Both the position numbers and the translations under genes were made by a program. Shown piece after piece: positions 50,772 to 59,099 of a DNA stretch of 64,000 bases. The notes beneath the pieces were generated by a model that was not told where the DNA came from, searched no databases, and worked only from the letters and a program-made list of their open reading frames with translations. How positions within the stretch are numbered: position 1 is the stretch's first letter; each line of letters starts with the position of its first letter. The DNA is from an uncultured Acetatifactor sp. (lineage in GTDB: Bacteria; Bacillota; Clostridia; Lachnospirales; Lachnospiraceae): assembly GCA_910584375.1 (NCBI GenBank), contig CAJUAH010000018.1:1-64000 (forward strand), written 5' to 3'.

Positions 50772-51665
50772 ATGAATGATTATGTGAAGGATGAATCAAT
50801 CGAAATCTTAACAAGTGAAATAATGCAGTACTTAAAAAAATTTGTAACAAGGCAAATGCTTTGTTTTATGCTGCTGTTGGGCGCCAGAACACTTTCCAAT
50901 AAGGAAATTGCCGACGGAATGGGATGCAAACCCAGTGCTTTGAGTAACCTAATAGATAGGATGAAAAAATCGGAGATTCCACTTATCTCGTTTGTGAAAC
51001 GAGAACGATATATGATGTATTCACTGACACCAGCAGCGCTTGAGTATATTCGACAATATATGGAGACACCCGAGGAACATGAGCACAAAGTGGTTCGTCT
51101 GCGTAATGAAATGCAAGATTGCCAGATGGCTTTAAAAAGGCTGCATGAAGATATAGGGAATGATTATGAAAATGAACTTATTGCAATGCTCTTATTATAT
51201 GAAAATGGACAGTATGAAGAAGAGGGAATGGAAAGTTTTTGCCTTTTTATAGATTGTATGAAAAAATTGATTTTCAAAGGTTATATCAGAGAATATAAGG
51301 AAATGATTCAAAAATTTGCATTGTCTCGACTTCGAGATAAACTACAAAACTATTTTGCACAGTATATTCATTTTAGAAAACTATGTGAAATTTATATGAA
51401 CGATTGGGAGGCAGCATACGAGCTTGTTGATAGTTATTTTGATTCTAAGGGGAAATCGATTGGATTGAACGTATTAAAAAGATGCGGAGAAAATATTGGC
51501 ATAGAGGAGATTGTTGATATTGCGGAAACTTTAGGAGAAATGAAGAAAACGAATAGCGAAAAGGGTCTATCAAAGGAAGATTTTAGACAAAAATGGGGCG
51601 AGTGTTTTTCTGGCAATGAGCAACTCCTATACTATATTGCAGAAAAGGTCACGAATTTAACTTAA
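50772..51665 (+). CDS. Winged-helix protein with long helical domain, AT-rich cassette gene 1
   Basis: The 297-residue protein has a MarR-like winged helix in residues 25-100 (MLCFMLLLGARTLSNKEIADGM, SALSNLIDRMKK, RYMMYSLTPAALEYI). A helical C-terminal domain of about 190 residues has no recognised family. Base composition is clearly AT-richer than the flanking core genes. It could be the cassette's transcriptional regulator or a DNA-binding sensor. ATG 50772 has weak ribosome binding sequence (GGAGTG). It is followed 30 bases later by a membrane protein gene. Confidence 0.6.
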   Translation: MNDYVKDESIEILTSEIMQYLKKFVTRQMLCFMLLLGARTLSNKEIADGMGCKPSALSNLIDRMKKSEIPLISFVKRERYMMYSLTPAALEYIRQYMETPEEHEHKVVRLRNEMQDCQMALKRLHEDIGNDYENELIAMLLLYENGQYEEEGMESFCLFIDCMKKLIFKGYIREYKEMIQKFALSRLRDKLQNYFAQYIHFRKLCEIYMNDWEAAYELVDSYFDSKGKSIGLNVLKRCGENIGIEEIVDIAETLGEMKKTNSEKGLSKEDFRQKWGECFSGNEQLLYYIAEKVTNLT

Positions 51666-51695
51666 TAGCCAGTTTTCAGGTTACGGTGTACAAAT

Positions 51696-52433
51696 ATGGA
51701 GAAAAAAGGAACGGATTATTCGACGACAAATGGGCAAGAAAACTCAAAACAAAGAGGAAAATTATCTGGAGACGTTAATATTATAGGTGCAGTGTTGGGA
51801 CTTATAGGTGCAGCGTTGGGATTTATAGGAGTAATTTCCTCAGGGCTTATTAACGCAGGAAGTAATATTTATATTAAGTTTTTGGATATCATTGAGAAAA
51901 AGCGGATGGAGGAAAAGGAGAAACAGGAGGAGTTTGAACGTATACAAGATGAAGAGTCAATAGTAATACAAAACCGAGTATGGGAAGAACATGCCGGAAT
52001 TGAGTATTTAGGATATCAGGTAGGAACTGACAGCGAGACAACGCAGTTTCGGGTTAGACCATATCTGTTTTGCGATGTGATTTACAGCACGGGAAAAGTG
52101 GATCATTGCTGGATCCAAAATCATTATACGCAAGAGGAATATTTATCCGAGGCTGGGAAGGTCGAATTGTTGGAAGTATATGAGCCAGGAGTTATTGAAG
52201 ACAGAATGGAGAATTTACTGAAAGAGGAGAAAAAGGAAGACGTGGAAACAGAGCTTTATACATTGCTCGTGGTAGAATATAATGTGCGGGAAGTATCACC
52301 GGAATATGTATGTTATTGCCTGCAAAATGGAAAGCTTCAGATTCAAGAGTTGAAGTGGGGGAGTGATCTGATAGATAGCAAAGAAGAGTTTATATTTGAT
52401 TCGGAATGTAGTATCTGGGAGTGGAATGAGTAA
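51696..52433 (+). CDS. Single-pass glycine-rich membrane protein, cassette gene 2
   Basis: This 245-residue protein has a polar N-terminus and then a Gly/Ala-rich hydrophobic stretch (IIGAVLGLIGAALGFIGVIS, about residues 29-48, extended by another short one). A charged amphipathic helix (KKRMEEKEKQEEFERI) and a predicted beta-rich soluble domain of about 160 residues follow. The GxxxG-type helix suggests oligomerisation in the membrane. No family was recognised. Codon use is AT-rich like its neighbours. Confidence 0.55.
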   Translation: MEKKGTDYSTTNGQENSKQRGKLSGDVNIIGAVLGLIGAALGFIGVISSGLINAGSNIYIKFLDIIEKKRMEEKEKQEEFERIQDEESIVIQNRVWEEHAGIEYLGYQVGTDSETTQFRVRPYLFCDVIYSTGKVDHCWIQNHYTQEEYLSEAGKVELLEVYEPGVIEDRMENLLKEEKKEDVETELYTLLVVEYNVREVSPEYVCYCLQNGKLQIQELKWGSDLIDSKEEFIFDSECSIWEWNE

Positions 52434-52462
52434 TTTCTGCATTGGAAAAGGGGGCGGTATGA

Positions 52463-53653
52463 TTGAACTTTATAAGTATATTTATACGTATCACCTTCCT
52501 TGTCGGATCACTGTTAGCAATTACCGTTGGAGGAATCGCCCAATATCGACTTCTTCTTATGAAAAGAAAGGCAAATAGTAAAAATAAAAAGCACGATGCT
52601 AGTCTGAACGACAAAGAGTGGAGGAAAAAGAAAAAAATATACTGCTTTATAATTGGAACAGGCTTTATCTTTTTGATGCCTTCCTTAATTTTTGTATCGC
52701 AACTGTTCTTCGAGAAGGATGATACTCCCCAAATAGAAAGTAACGAAACGGATGTAGAGCGTAATCAATACACAAATATATTAAGTGCGGAGTTTGGGGA
52801 ATTACGTCCGAATGACCGCAAAACAAAATGGGAAAATATTCTGGACAGCAATCTTGGGGCCGATCAGTATGGGGGTGATAAATCTTCTTCGGACTATGAA
52901 ATCTCTAATGGAAATATATTAGTATCACAGGATAAATTACCTATAGCCGAAGAAATCCATGCTTTATACGAAAACAATGCTGGTTATGTGATAGAACCGG
53001 AGTACTCATTGAGCGAGATCAATCAAATCATCGCAAATGCAGAAGACAAAAAAGACATAGACGTAGAGTTTCACAAACAGGAGGTTATACTCTATGCTGG
53101 AGATATATTTGGCAGAGAGAATAGTATTAGCAGGGAAAGCATATGTCAGGCAGGCAGAGCTGCCCATGATGTCGTAAATTGTCTGTGTCAGGATTCGGAA
53201 ACGGATGTTAGAGAAATCATTTTTTATGCGGCTCTGGCGAAGAAATATTATGATTTTGCCATTGGTATGCCCATAAATGAGATGAAAAGTGTGAACAGGT
53301 ATGACGAATACGTTCTGTATCGTATGGGCATGTTGTTTGACAAATTGGCAGGAGTCGAAAAACTAAAAGATTATCGGGAGCATTTTCTTTTAGAGGCGGC
53401 AAGTTTTTATGCCTTGGCTTCCGAAACGGGGGAAGGAAGGGAAGGCATGAGCGATAATCATATATTTAATGTGGACTTTTTCAGGGGGCGTGTGCTTTAT
53501 TATCTGTATAATTTAGGGAGAGAAGATGAAAAGGAATGTGCTATAGAGTGCATTGAAAACTTTCTTGATGTAAAAGACAGGATACCGGAAGAATTTAGAT
53601 TGTCTGGGGTAGAGATAAGCTGTGAACACATATTGAAAAGATTGAAGGGGTGA
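52463..53653 (+). CDS. Two-helix membrane protein with helical-repeat domain, cassette gene 3
   Basis: The 396-residue protein has two membrane helices (ISIFIRITFLVGSLLAITVG and FIIGTGFIFLMPSLIFVSQL) joined by a very basic loop. A soluble domain of about 300 residues follows, rich in paired helices (IIFYAALAKKYYDFAIGMP, FLLEAASFYALASETG, CAIECIENFLDVKD) that recall TPR-like repeats. TTG 52463 is chosen with GGGGGCGG upstream; an ATG at 52459 is out of frame. It has no recognised family and is probably cotranscribed with the previous gene. Confidence 0.55.
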   Translation: MNFISIFIRITFLVGSLLAITVGGIAQYRLLLMKRKANSKNKKHDASLNDKEWRKKKKIYCFIIGTGFIFLMPSLIFVSQLFFEKDDTPQIESNETDVERNQYTNILSAEFGELRPNDRKTKWENILDSNLGADQYGGDKSSSDYEISNGNILVSQDKLPIAEEIHALYENNAGYVIEPEYSLSEINQIIANAEDKKDIDVEFHKQEVILYAGDIFGRENSISRESICQAGRAAHDVVNCLCQDSETDVREIIFYAALAKKYYDFAIGMPINEMKSVNRYDEYVLYRMGMLFDKLAGVEKLKDYREHFLLEAASFYALASETGEGREGMSDNHIFNVDFFRGRVLYYLYNLGREDEKECAIECIENFLDVKDRIPEEFRLSGVEISCEHILKRLKG

Positions 53654-53710
53654 ATGAAAAAGATATTAAGCCAATGATCCCAAGATGATCTGCGAGTTCC
53701 CGAAATCGGT

Positions 53711-53901
53711 GTGAAAAGTTTGGACATTAACAAATCCTAAAAGCGGATGGCTGGTTTGAAGTGAATGTCGTAGGCAGTCATCACCAATTTAAGCATCCCG
53801 TCAAAAAGGGGCGTACTACAGTAAAAAAACATCCTGACAAAGATATTCCTCTTCCAACACTGAAACGCATAGAAGAGCAGTCAGGTCTAAAGTTTGATTA
53901 G
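53711..53901 (+). pseudogene. hicA: HicA toxin gene, frameshifted near the start
   Basis: The frame ending at TAG 53899-53901 encodes LKADGWFEVNVVGSHHQFKH, then HPDKDIPLPTLKRIEEQSGL, a typical HicA with the catalytic His in GSHHQF. Upstream, GTG 53711 reads KSLDINK and then stops one base out of phase. Restoring one A in the run at about 53731-53733 would join both parts into a full HicA (about 63 residues). The toxin is therefore probably inactive unless slippage occurs. The hicB antitoxin follows intact. Confidence 0.75.
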
Positions 53902-53928
53902 TTCAGACATGTTATGGAGGTTGCCATT

Positions 53929-54333
53929 ATGAAAAAAATCGATCGATATTTTTATCCTGCTATTTTCATTTACGAACCCGGAAAGGAAATTGCAGTTGAT
54001 TTTCCGGATTTAAAGTGTGCTACCAGCGGTACAAATGATGACGACGCATTTCTGTCAGCGCGGGAACTTCTCGGCTGCGTGCTATATGGGCTGGAAGAGG
54101 ATGGGGAAGAGATTCCCGTCCCCACGCCTTTGTCTGCTATAAAGACAAAAGAAAACGAGCGAGCCGTTTTAATCGACGTGTATATGCCATCTGTTCGTAT
54201 GGCTAATGTGAATCGTGCGGTGAATAGAACTGTTACGCTGCCCGCGTGGCTCAATGTCGCTGCCTTGGAACGTAACATCAACTTTTCACAGGTGTTACAG
54301 GACGCTTTAAAGTCTCAGTTGAATCTGGGATGA
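53929..54333 (+). CDS. hicB: HicB-family antitoxin
   Basis: The 134-residue protein has an N-terminal partial RNase-H-like HicB domain (YPAIFIYEPGKEIAVDFPDL, CATSGTNDDDAFLSARELLG) and a C-terminal ribbon-helix-helix-like part (VTLPAWLNVAALERNINFSQVLQ). ATG 53929 follows ATGGAGG. It neutralises and regulates HicA. It remains intact although the toxin gene is frameshifted. Confidence 0.88.
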   Translation: MKKIDRYFYPAIFIYEPGKEIAVDFPDLKCATSGTNDDDAFLSARELLGCVLYGLEEDGEEIPVPTPLSAIKTKENERAVLIDVYMPSVRMANVNRAVNRTVTLPAWLNVAALERNINFSQVLQDALKSQLNLG

Positions 54334-54414
54334 GGATTTACAGCAATTTAATCCGAAAAAGAATGCGATTCCGCGAATGGGAAACGCATTCTTTTTTTGT
54401 GTGCCCTGCGGCGT

Positions 54415-54945
54415 TCACATCCCCACCGTCATCAGTATCCCCTCTGCGATAGCCTGGGCAATATCGTCAAACCGTTCATCAAACAGTCGGTTATCCGCGT
54501 CCGTGTTGATGAACCCCACTTCCACCAGCACGGCGGGCATCTGGGTGCGGCCCAGGACAGCCAGATTGGTGCGTTCGTTGACGCCCTGGTTCAGGAATCC
54601 CACCGCCTCCAACTGCCGGTTGATATTTTCAGCCATGCGCGCCGCGTCTCCGTAGCGGTTGTAGACCAGAGATTCGATCCCGCTGTATTGGTTGGGGTAT
54701 GGACTGGAGTTGCGGTGTATGGAGACGAAGTAGTCGGCCCCGGTCTGGTTGCCCTCCTGGGCTTTTTGGGCGGGGGATTCGTAGATATCCGAGGTGCGCG
54801 TGTAATACACATCCACACCGCGGTTTTCCAATATCTTTCCAACGGCCAGAGTCAGGGCCAGAACGTCATCCTTTTCCTGTCTGCCCTGATAGGTGGCTCC
54901 GGGATTTGCGCCGCCGTGTCCCGCGTCTAATACAATAAGTGGCAT
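54415..54945 (-). CDS. N-acetylmuramoyl-L-alanine amidase (amidase_3)
   Basis: The 176-residue protein has the zinc amidase motifs DAGHGGANPGA (His ligand), a Glu in the IYESPAQK region, SIHRNSS (second His) and VEVGFI near the end (catalytic Glu). There is no signal peptide or binding domain, so it may act inside the mother cell or be released by lysis. Start ATG 54945 (minus) has AAAGGGG upstream; a TTG at 54963 is possible. It is transcribed opposite to its neighbours. Confidence 0.9.
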   Translation of the reverse strand: MPLIVLDAGHGGANPGATYQGRQEKDDVLALTLAVGKILENRGVDVYYTRTSDIYESPAQKAQEGNQTGADYFVSIHRNSSPYPNQYSGIESLVYNRYGDAARMAENINRQLEAVGFLNQGVNERTNLAVLGRTQMPAVLVEVGFINTDADNRLFDERFDDIAQAIAEGILMTVGM

Positions 54946-55025
54946 GTTTTTCCCCTTTGACAAAATAAATGCTTATTATGTTATATGCGGCGGGAGAACT
55001 GTGGTTGACAGAGAAATTCCCATAT

Positions 55026-55081
55026 TTTACATACATTTTACCTGAACAGGATATCGGATTTTACATACTCCCGGTTATGAT
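55026..55081 (+). promoter_or_regulatory. Pho-box-like repeats and -10 box upstream of phosphate transporter
   Basis: TTTACA (55026), TTTACC (55037), and further TTTACA (55060) are spaced by 11 bases or about its multiple, like the TTAACA repeats bound by PhoP in Firmicutes. TATGAT at 55076-55081 is a likely -10 box. A PhoP/PhoR-like pair lies just downstream of the transporter gene. Confidence 0.5.
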
Positions 55082-55124
55082 AAAAGTATAAACTTTGTGG
55101 AAACATAGGGGAGAGGTGAAATGT

Positions 55125-56897
55125 ATGGACTTTTTTGACTTGTTATCAATGATCGGCGGGCTGGCGCTATTCCTGTACGGTATGAACCTGATGGGCGACG
55201 GCCTGGCCAAAGCCTCCGGCGGCAGGATGGAAAGCGTGTTGGAAAAGATGACCGGAAATCCGCTGAAAGCGGTGCTGCTGGGAGCCGGAGTGACGGCGGT
55301 GATCCAGTCTTCTTCAGCTACCACTGTGATGGTGGTGGGTTTTGTCAACTCGGGCATCATGCGGCTGGAGCAGGCTGTGGGCGTTATCATGGGCGCCAAT
55401 GTGGGAACTACGGTCACTTCCTGGATCTTAAGCCTGACGGGGATCGACAGTTCCTCCTTTTTTGTAAAACTTCTGAAACCTTCTTCTTTTTCTCCTGTTT
55501 TGGCGATCGTTGGCGTAGGGCTACTGCTTTTTTCCAAAAAAAAGGAGAAACGCCAGCCGCTGGCCTCCATAATGATCGGTTTCGCCGTGTTGATGTTCGG
55601 CATGGATGCCATGAGCGCCTCTGTGAAACCTCTGGCCGATGAGCCGGCTTTTACGGGTATACTGACGGCCTTTTCCCATCCGCTGCTGGGTATGTTGGCG
55701 GGAGTGGTGCTGACGGCGGTGATCCAGTCTTCCTCGGCCTCCGTGGGTATCCTGCAGGCTCTGTGCCTGAGCGGAGCGGTGGGCTATGATACCGCGGTAC
55801 CCATTATCCTGGGTCAGAATATCGGAACCTGTGTGACGGCCATGCTGTCCGGCGTGGGAGCCAGCAGAAATGCCAGGAGAGCGGCTCTGGTACATCTGTA
55901 TTTCAATATCATCGGCACGGCGGTTTTTATGGCGGTTTTCTATCTGCTGGACGCCGTATTTGCGTTTCCCTTTATGCATAGACCGGCAGACGCCATGGGC
56001 ATCGCCGCAGTTCACAGTCTTTTCAACATATCGGCGACGTTGCTGCTGTTGCCTTTTTCCAAAGGTCTGGTAAAGCTGGCCTGTCTGACCACCGGCGGCA
56101 GGGAGGGAGAGGAGCCTATGCGGGAGACGGAGGAGATGCTGCAGCATCTGGATCCCCGTTTTCTGAATACGCCAGCCTATGCCATAGAGCAGAGCCGTAA
56201 TGTGGCGGCGGATATGGCGGGACTGGCGGAGCGGTCCATTGATTTGGCCATGGAGCTGGTGACGGAGTATGTCCCGGAGAAAGCGAGGCAGGTGTTGGAA
56301 CTGGAGGAGCGGGTGGATCATTATGAGGACCAACTGGGCAGCTATCTGGTCAAGATCGGCTCCCGGGACCTGTCGGAGCGGGACAATCACAGCCTGTCGG
56401 TGATGCTGCACTGTATCGGCGATTTTGAACGGATCTCAGACCATGCCCGCAATGTGCAGGAGGCGGCGAGGGAGATGAAGGACAAGGGGGTCACATTCTC
56501 CGAGAAGGCGCTGCAGGAGTTGGAAGTGCTGCGCAGTGCCATACGGGATATCCTGCAGATCACGATGCGGAGTTTCACGGAGGATGATCTGGAGCTGGCC
56601 CGCCGGGTGGAACCGCTGGAGGAGGTCATCGACGCTTTGATTCTTGAAATCAGGCAGCGCCATATACGGCGTCTCAGAAAGGGAAACTGCACCATAGAGC
56701 TGGGATTTATCCTGTCCGACATCACCACCGATCTGGAGCGTGTCTCCGACCATTGTTCCAACATAGCCGTCTGTCTGTTGGAGATCAGCGAAGACGAATA
56801 TGATACCCATGCCTATCTGGAAGATATGAGGCGGGAGGACAACGAGGATTTCCGCCAGGCAGTGATGGCTTACGGACAGCGGTATACGCTGCCCTGA
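55125..56897 (+). CDS. Na/Pi cotransporter family protein with PhoU-like domain
   Basis: The 590-residue protein has two homologous membrane repeats with the hallmark QSSSATT and QSSSASV motifs (about residues 65 and 202) and GANVGTTVTSW/GQNIGTCVTAM. A C-terminal PhoU-like helical domain (DRLSDHARNVQ- and RVSDHCSNIAV-type pairs) follows from about residue 350. It imports phosphate with sodium and may couple to regulation. ATG 55125 follows GAGGTG; another ATG four bases upstream is out of frame. Confidence 0.93.
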   Translation: MDFFDLLSMIGGLALFLYGMNLMGDGLAKASGGRMESVLEKMTGNPLKAVLLGAGVTAVIQSSSATTVMVVGFVNSGIMRLEQAVGVIMGANVGTTVTSWILSLTGIDSSSFFVKLLKPSSFSPVLAIVGVGLLLFSKKKEKRQPLASIMIGFAVLMFGMDAMSASVKPLADEPAFTGILTAFSHPLLGMLAGVVLTAVIQSSSASVGILQALCLSGAVGYDTAVPIILGQNIGTCVTAMLSGVGASRNARRAALVHLYFNIIGTAVFMAVFYLLDAVFAFPFMHRPADAMGIAAVHSLFNISATLLLLPFSKGLVKLACLTTGGREGEEPMRETEEMLQHLDPRFLNTPAYAIEQSRNVAADMAGLAERSIDLAMELVTEYVPEKARQVLELEERVDHYEDQLGSYLVKIGSRDLSERDNHSLSVMLHCIGDFERISDHARNVQEAAREMKDKGVTFSEKALQELEVLRSAIRDILQITMRSFTEDDLELARRVEPLEEVIDALILEIRQRHIRRLRKGNCTIELGFILSDITTDLERVSDHCSNIAVCLLEISEDEYDTHAYLEDMRREDNEDFRQAVMAYGQRYTLP

Positions 56898-57074
56898 AGG
56901 TCCAGTGGCGGCTGTATCCCGCTGGGGACCTGAACCGGAACGCATTAGGCGGGACAGATCATAATAAGGATTGCAACATGGTCAGCGATGTATTATGCTG
57001 GAGAAGTATTGTATGGCAGAAAATGTATAGCCGGAAAACATGCGGCGGCATGTTGCGGCGGAAAGGGGGAGCAG

Positions 57075-57758
57075 ATGGCACTGATCTATGTGGTGGAGGA
57101 TGACAGGAGCATACAGGAGATAGAGACGTATGCGCTGGCCGGGGCGGGATTTCAGGTGAGAGGGTTCGATTGTGCCGTCGATTTCCTGCATGCGCTGGAT
57201 AAGGAAAGACCGGATCTGGTATTGCTGGATATCATGCTGCCGGATGAGGACGGGCTGACCGTAGTACAAAAGCTCAGGAACAGCAGGGATACCATGCTGC
57301 TGCCGGTTATCATGGTCACCGCCAAGACGGCGGAGATCGACAAGGTCAGGGGCCTGGACCTGGGCGCGGACGATTATCTGACAAAGCCCTTCGGAGTCAT
57401 GGAGCTGCTCTCCCGGGTGAAAGCGATGCTGCGCCGCAGCCAGGGGGGGCGGGGCGAGAACAGACTGATTCTGGGAGAGATCGTGATGGACCGGGAAAAA
57501 CATGAGGTGACGGTTTGCAAACAGGTCTGCGAGCTTACTTACAAGGAATACGAACTGTTAAAGCTCCTGCTGAAAAACCCGGGGATCGTACTGCCCCGCG
57601 ACGCGATACTGGAGCAGGTGTGGGGCAGTAGTTTTGAGGGGGAATCCAGGACGCTGGACATGCATATTAAGACTCTGCGGCAAAAACTGGGGGACCAGGG
57701 CAGCATGATCCGCACGGTGCGGAACGTGGGATATGTGATTGAAAACAGGGTGGGGTGA
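57075..57758 (+). CDS. OmpR-family response regulator, PhoP/PhoB-like
   Basis: The 227-residue protein has a receiver domain (VVEDDRS; phospho-acceptor in LVLLDIMLP at about residue 51; MVTAK, LTKPFG) and a winged helix (LTYKEYELLKLLLKNPG, DMHIKTLRQKLG, TVRNVGYVIE). ATG 57075 follows AAAGGGGGAG. The order transporter-regulator-kinase and the Pho-box-like repeats suggest phosphate control. The next gene is its kinase. Confidence 0.9.
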   Translation: MALIYVVEDDRSIQEIETYALAGAGFQVRGFDCAVDFLHALDKERPDLVLLDIMLPDEDGLTVVQKLRNSRDTMLLPVIMVTAKTAEIDKVRGLDLGADDYLTKPFGVMELLSRVKAMLRRSQGGRGENRLILGEIVMDREKHEVTVCKQVCELTYKEYELLKLLLKNPGIVLPRDAILEQVWGSSFEGESRTLDMHIKTLRQKLGDQGSMIRTVRNVGYVIENRVG

Positions 57759-57762
57759 GACG

Positions 57763-59085
57763 ATGAAGAAAAAGATCAATGCGGGGATCAATCTGGTGGC
57801 ATTGCTGGCCATCGCCGCTACCATGGTACTGTTCACGGCAGTATTCTACGGTGTGTTCAAGAGTCAGATTATGGCCGATCTGCGGATATACGCGCTCCTT
57901 TTGCGGGAGGAAAGTCCGGGGGAATTGGAAAGAACCGGCAGGAACATGCGAGAGGAGAAAGTGCGTATCACGATCATGGACCCTCAGGGACAGGTACTGT
58001 ATGACAACTGGGCGGACAGTGTCGGCATGGGAAATCATGGCATGAGGCCGGAGGTGCGCCAGGCCATAGACGAGGGGGAGGGGCAGGCCATCCGGCGTTC
58101 CGAGACGCTGGATAAAAGCACTTTTTACTATGCGGTCAGGCTGGAGGACGGGCGTATCGCCCGGGTGGCGGCCCAGGCGGAGAGCGTCTACAGCATATTG
58201 GGGGGCGCGCTCCCGGGTCTGGTGTGGGTTGGCGCTGTGCTGCTGCTCCTGTCTCTGCTGTTGGCCCATTACCTTACCGGGCGGCTGATGGAGCCCATCG
58301 AAAAGCTGACGCGGCACATGGACGACGGTACGGAGATCGGGTATTACCAGGAGTTGGAGCCGTTTATCCATACCATTCGCAAGCAGCATGCGGATATCGT
58401 GGAAAATGCCAGATTGCGGCAGGAATTTACCGCCAATGTCACCCATGAGTTAAAAACGCCGCTTACCTCCATATCCGGCTATGCGGAACTGATAGAGACG
58501 GGGATGGCCTCGGGGGAAGACGTGGTGCGGTTTGCCGGGGGTATCCATCAGAATGCGCGGCGGCTGCTGAACCTGATCAATGATATAATCCGTCTGTCGG
58601 AGCTGGACGATCCGGGGGAGGAATTTGAGGAGGAGAGGGTCAATCTTCATGAATTGGCGGCCGTCTGTGTGGAAATGCTGGACGTCAACGCGGCCGGACA
58701 TGGAGTAAGTCTGCAATATACAGGAAGCGACGGCTATGTCCGGGGAAACCGGAATATGCTGGAAGAACTGTTGTACAATCTGTGCGACAACGCGATACGT
58801 TACAATGTGGAAGGGGGAACGGTGCAGGTGGAGGTGGTACGGGAAAGGGACCGGGTGGTACTCACGGTGAAGGATTCGGGCATCGGCATTCCCATAGAAC
58901 ACCAGGAGCGGATATTCCAGCGTTTTTACCGGGTGGACAGGAGCCGCTCCAAGTCCACAGGAGGAACGGGCCTGGGTCTGGCCATTGTAAAACATATCGT
59001 TGCCAGACACCAGGCGCGTCTTGAGCTGGACAGCAGTCCCGGCGAGGGCACTGCGATCCGTGTATATTTTAAGGCAGAAACCTAG
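57763..59085 (+). CDS. Sensor histidine kinase, PhoR-like
   Basis: The 440-residue protein has two N-terminal membrane helices flanking an extracytoplasmic domain of about 125 residues, a HAMP-like linker, and HisKA with NVTHELKTPLTSISGYAELIE (about residue 228). The N box LLYNLCDNAIRYN, DSGIGIPIEHQERIFQRF and GTGLGLAIVKHIV follow. ATG 57763 lies four bases after the regulator stop. It shares the PhoR core, but no PAS domain is evident. Confidence 0.9.
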   Translation: MKKKINAGINLVALLAIAATMVLFTAVFYGVFKSQIMADLRIYALLLREESPGELERTGRNMREEKVRITIMDPQGQVLYDNWADSVGMGNHGMRPEVRQAIDEGEGQAIRRSETLDKSTFYYAVRLEDGRIARVAAQAESVYSILGGALPGLVWVGAVLLLLSLLLAHYLTGRLMEPIEKLTRHMDDGTEIGYYQELEPFIHTIRKQHADIVENARLRQEFTANVTHELKTPLTSISGYAELIETGMASGEDVVRFAGGIHQNARRLLNLINDIIRLSELDDPGEEFEEERVNLHELAAVCVEMLDVNAAGHGVSLQYTGSDGYVRGNRNMLEELLYNLCDNAIRYNVEGGTVQVEVVRERDRVVLTVKDSGIGIPIEHQERIFQRFYRVDRSRSKSTGGTGLGLAIVKHIVARHQARLELDSSPGEGTAIRVYFKAET

Positions 59086-59099
59086 AGCATTCAGGAAAC

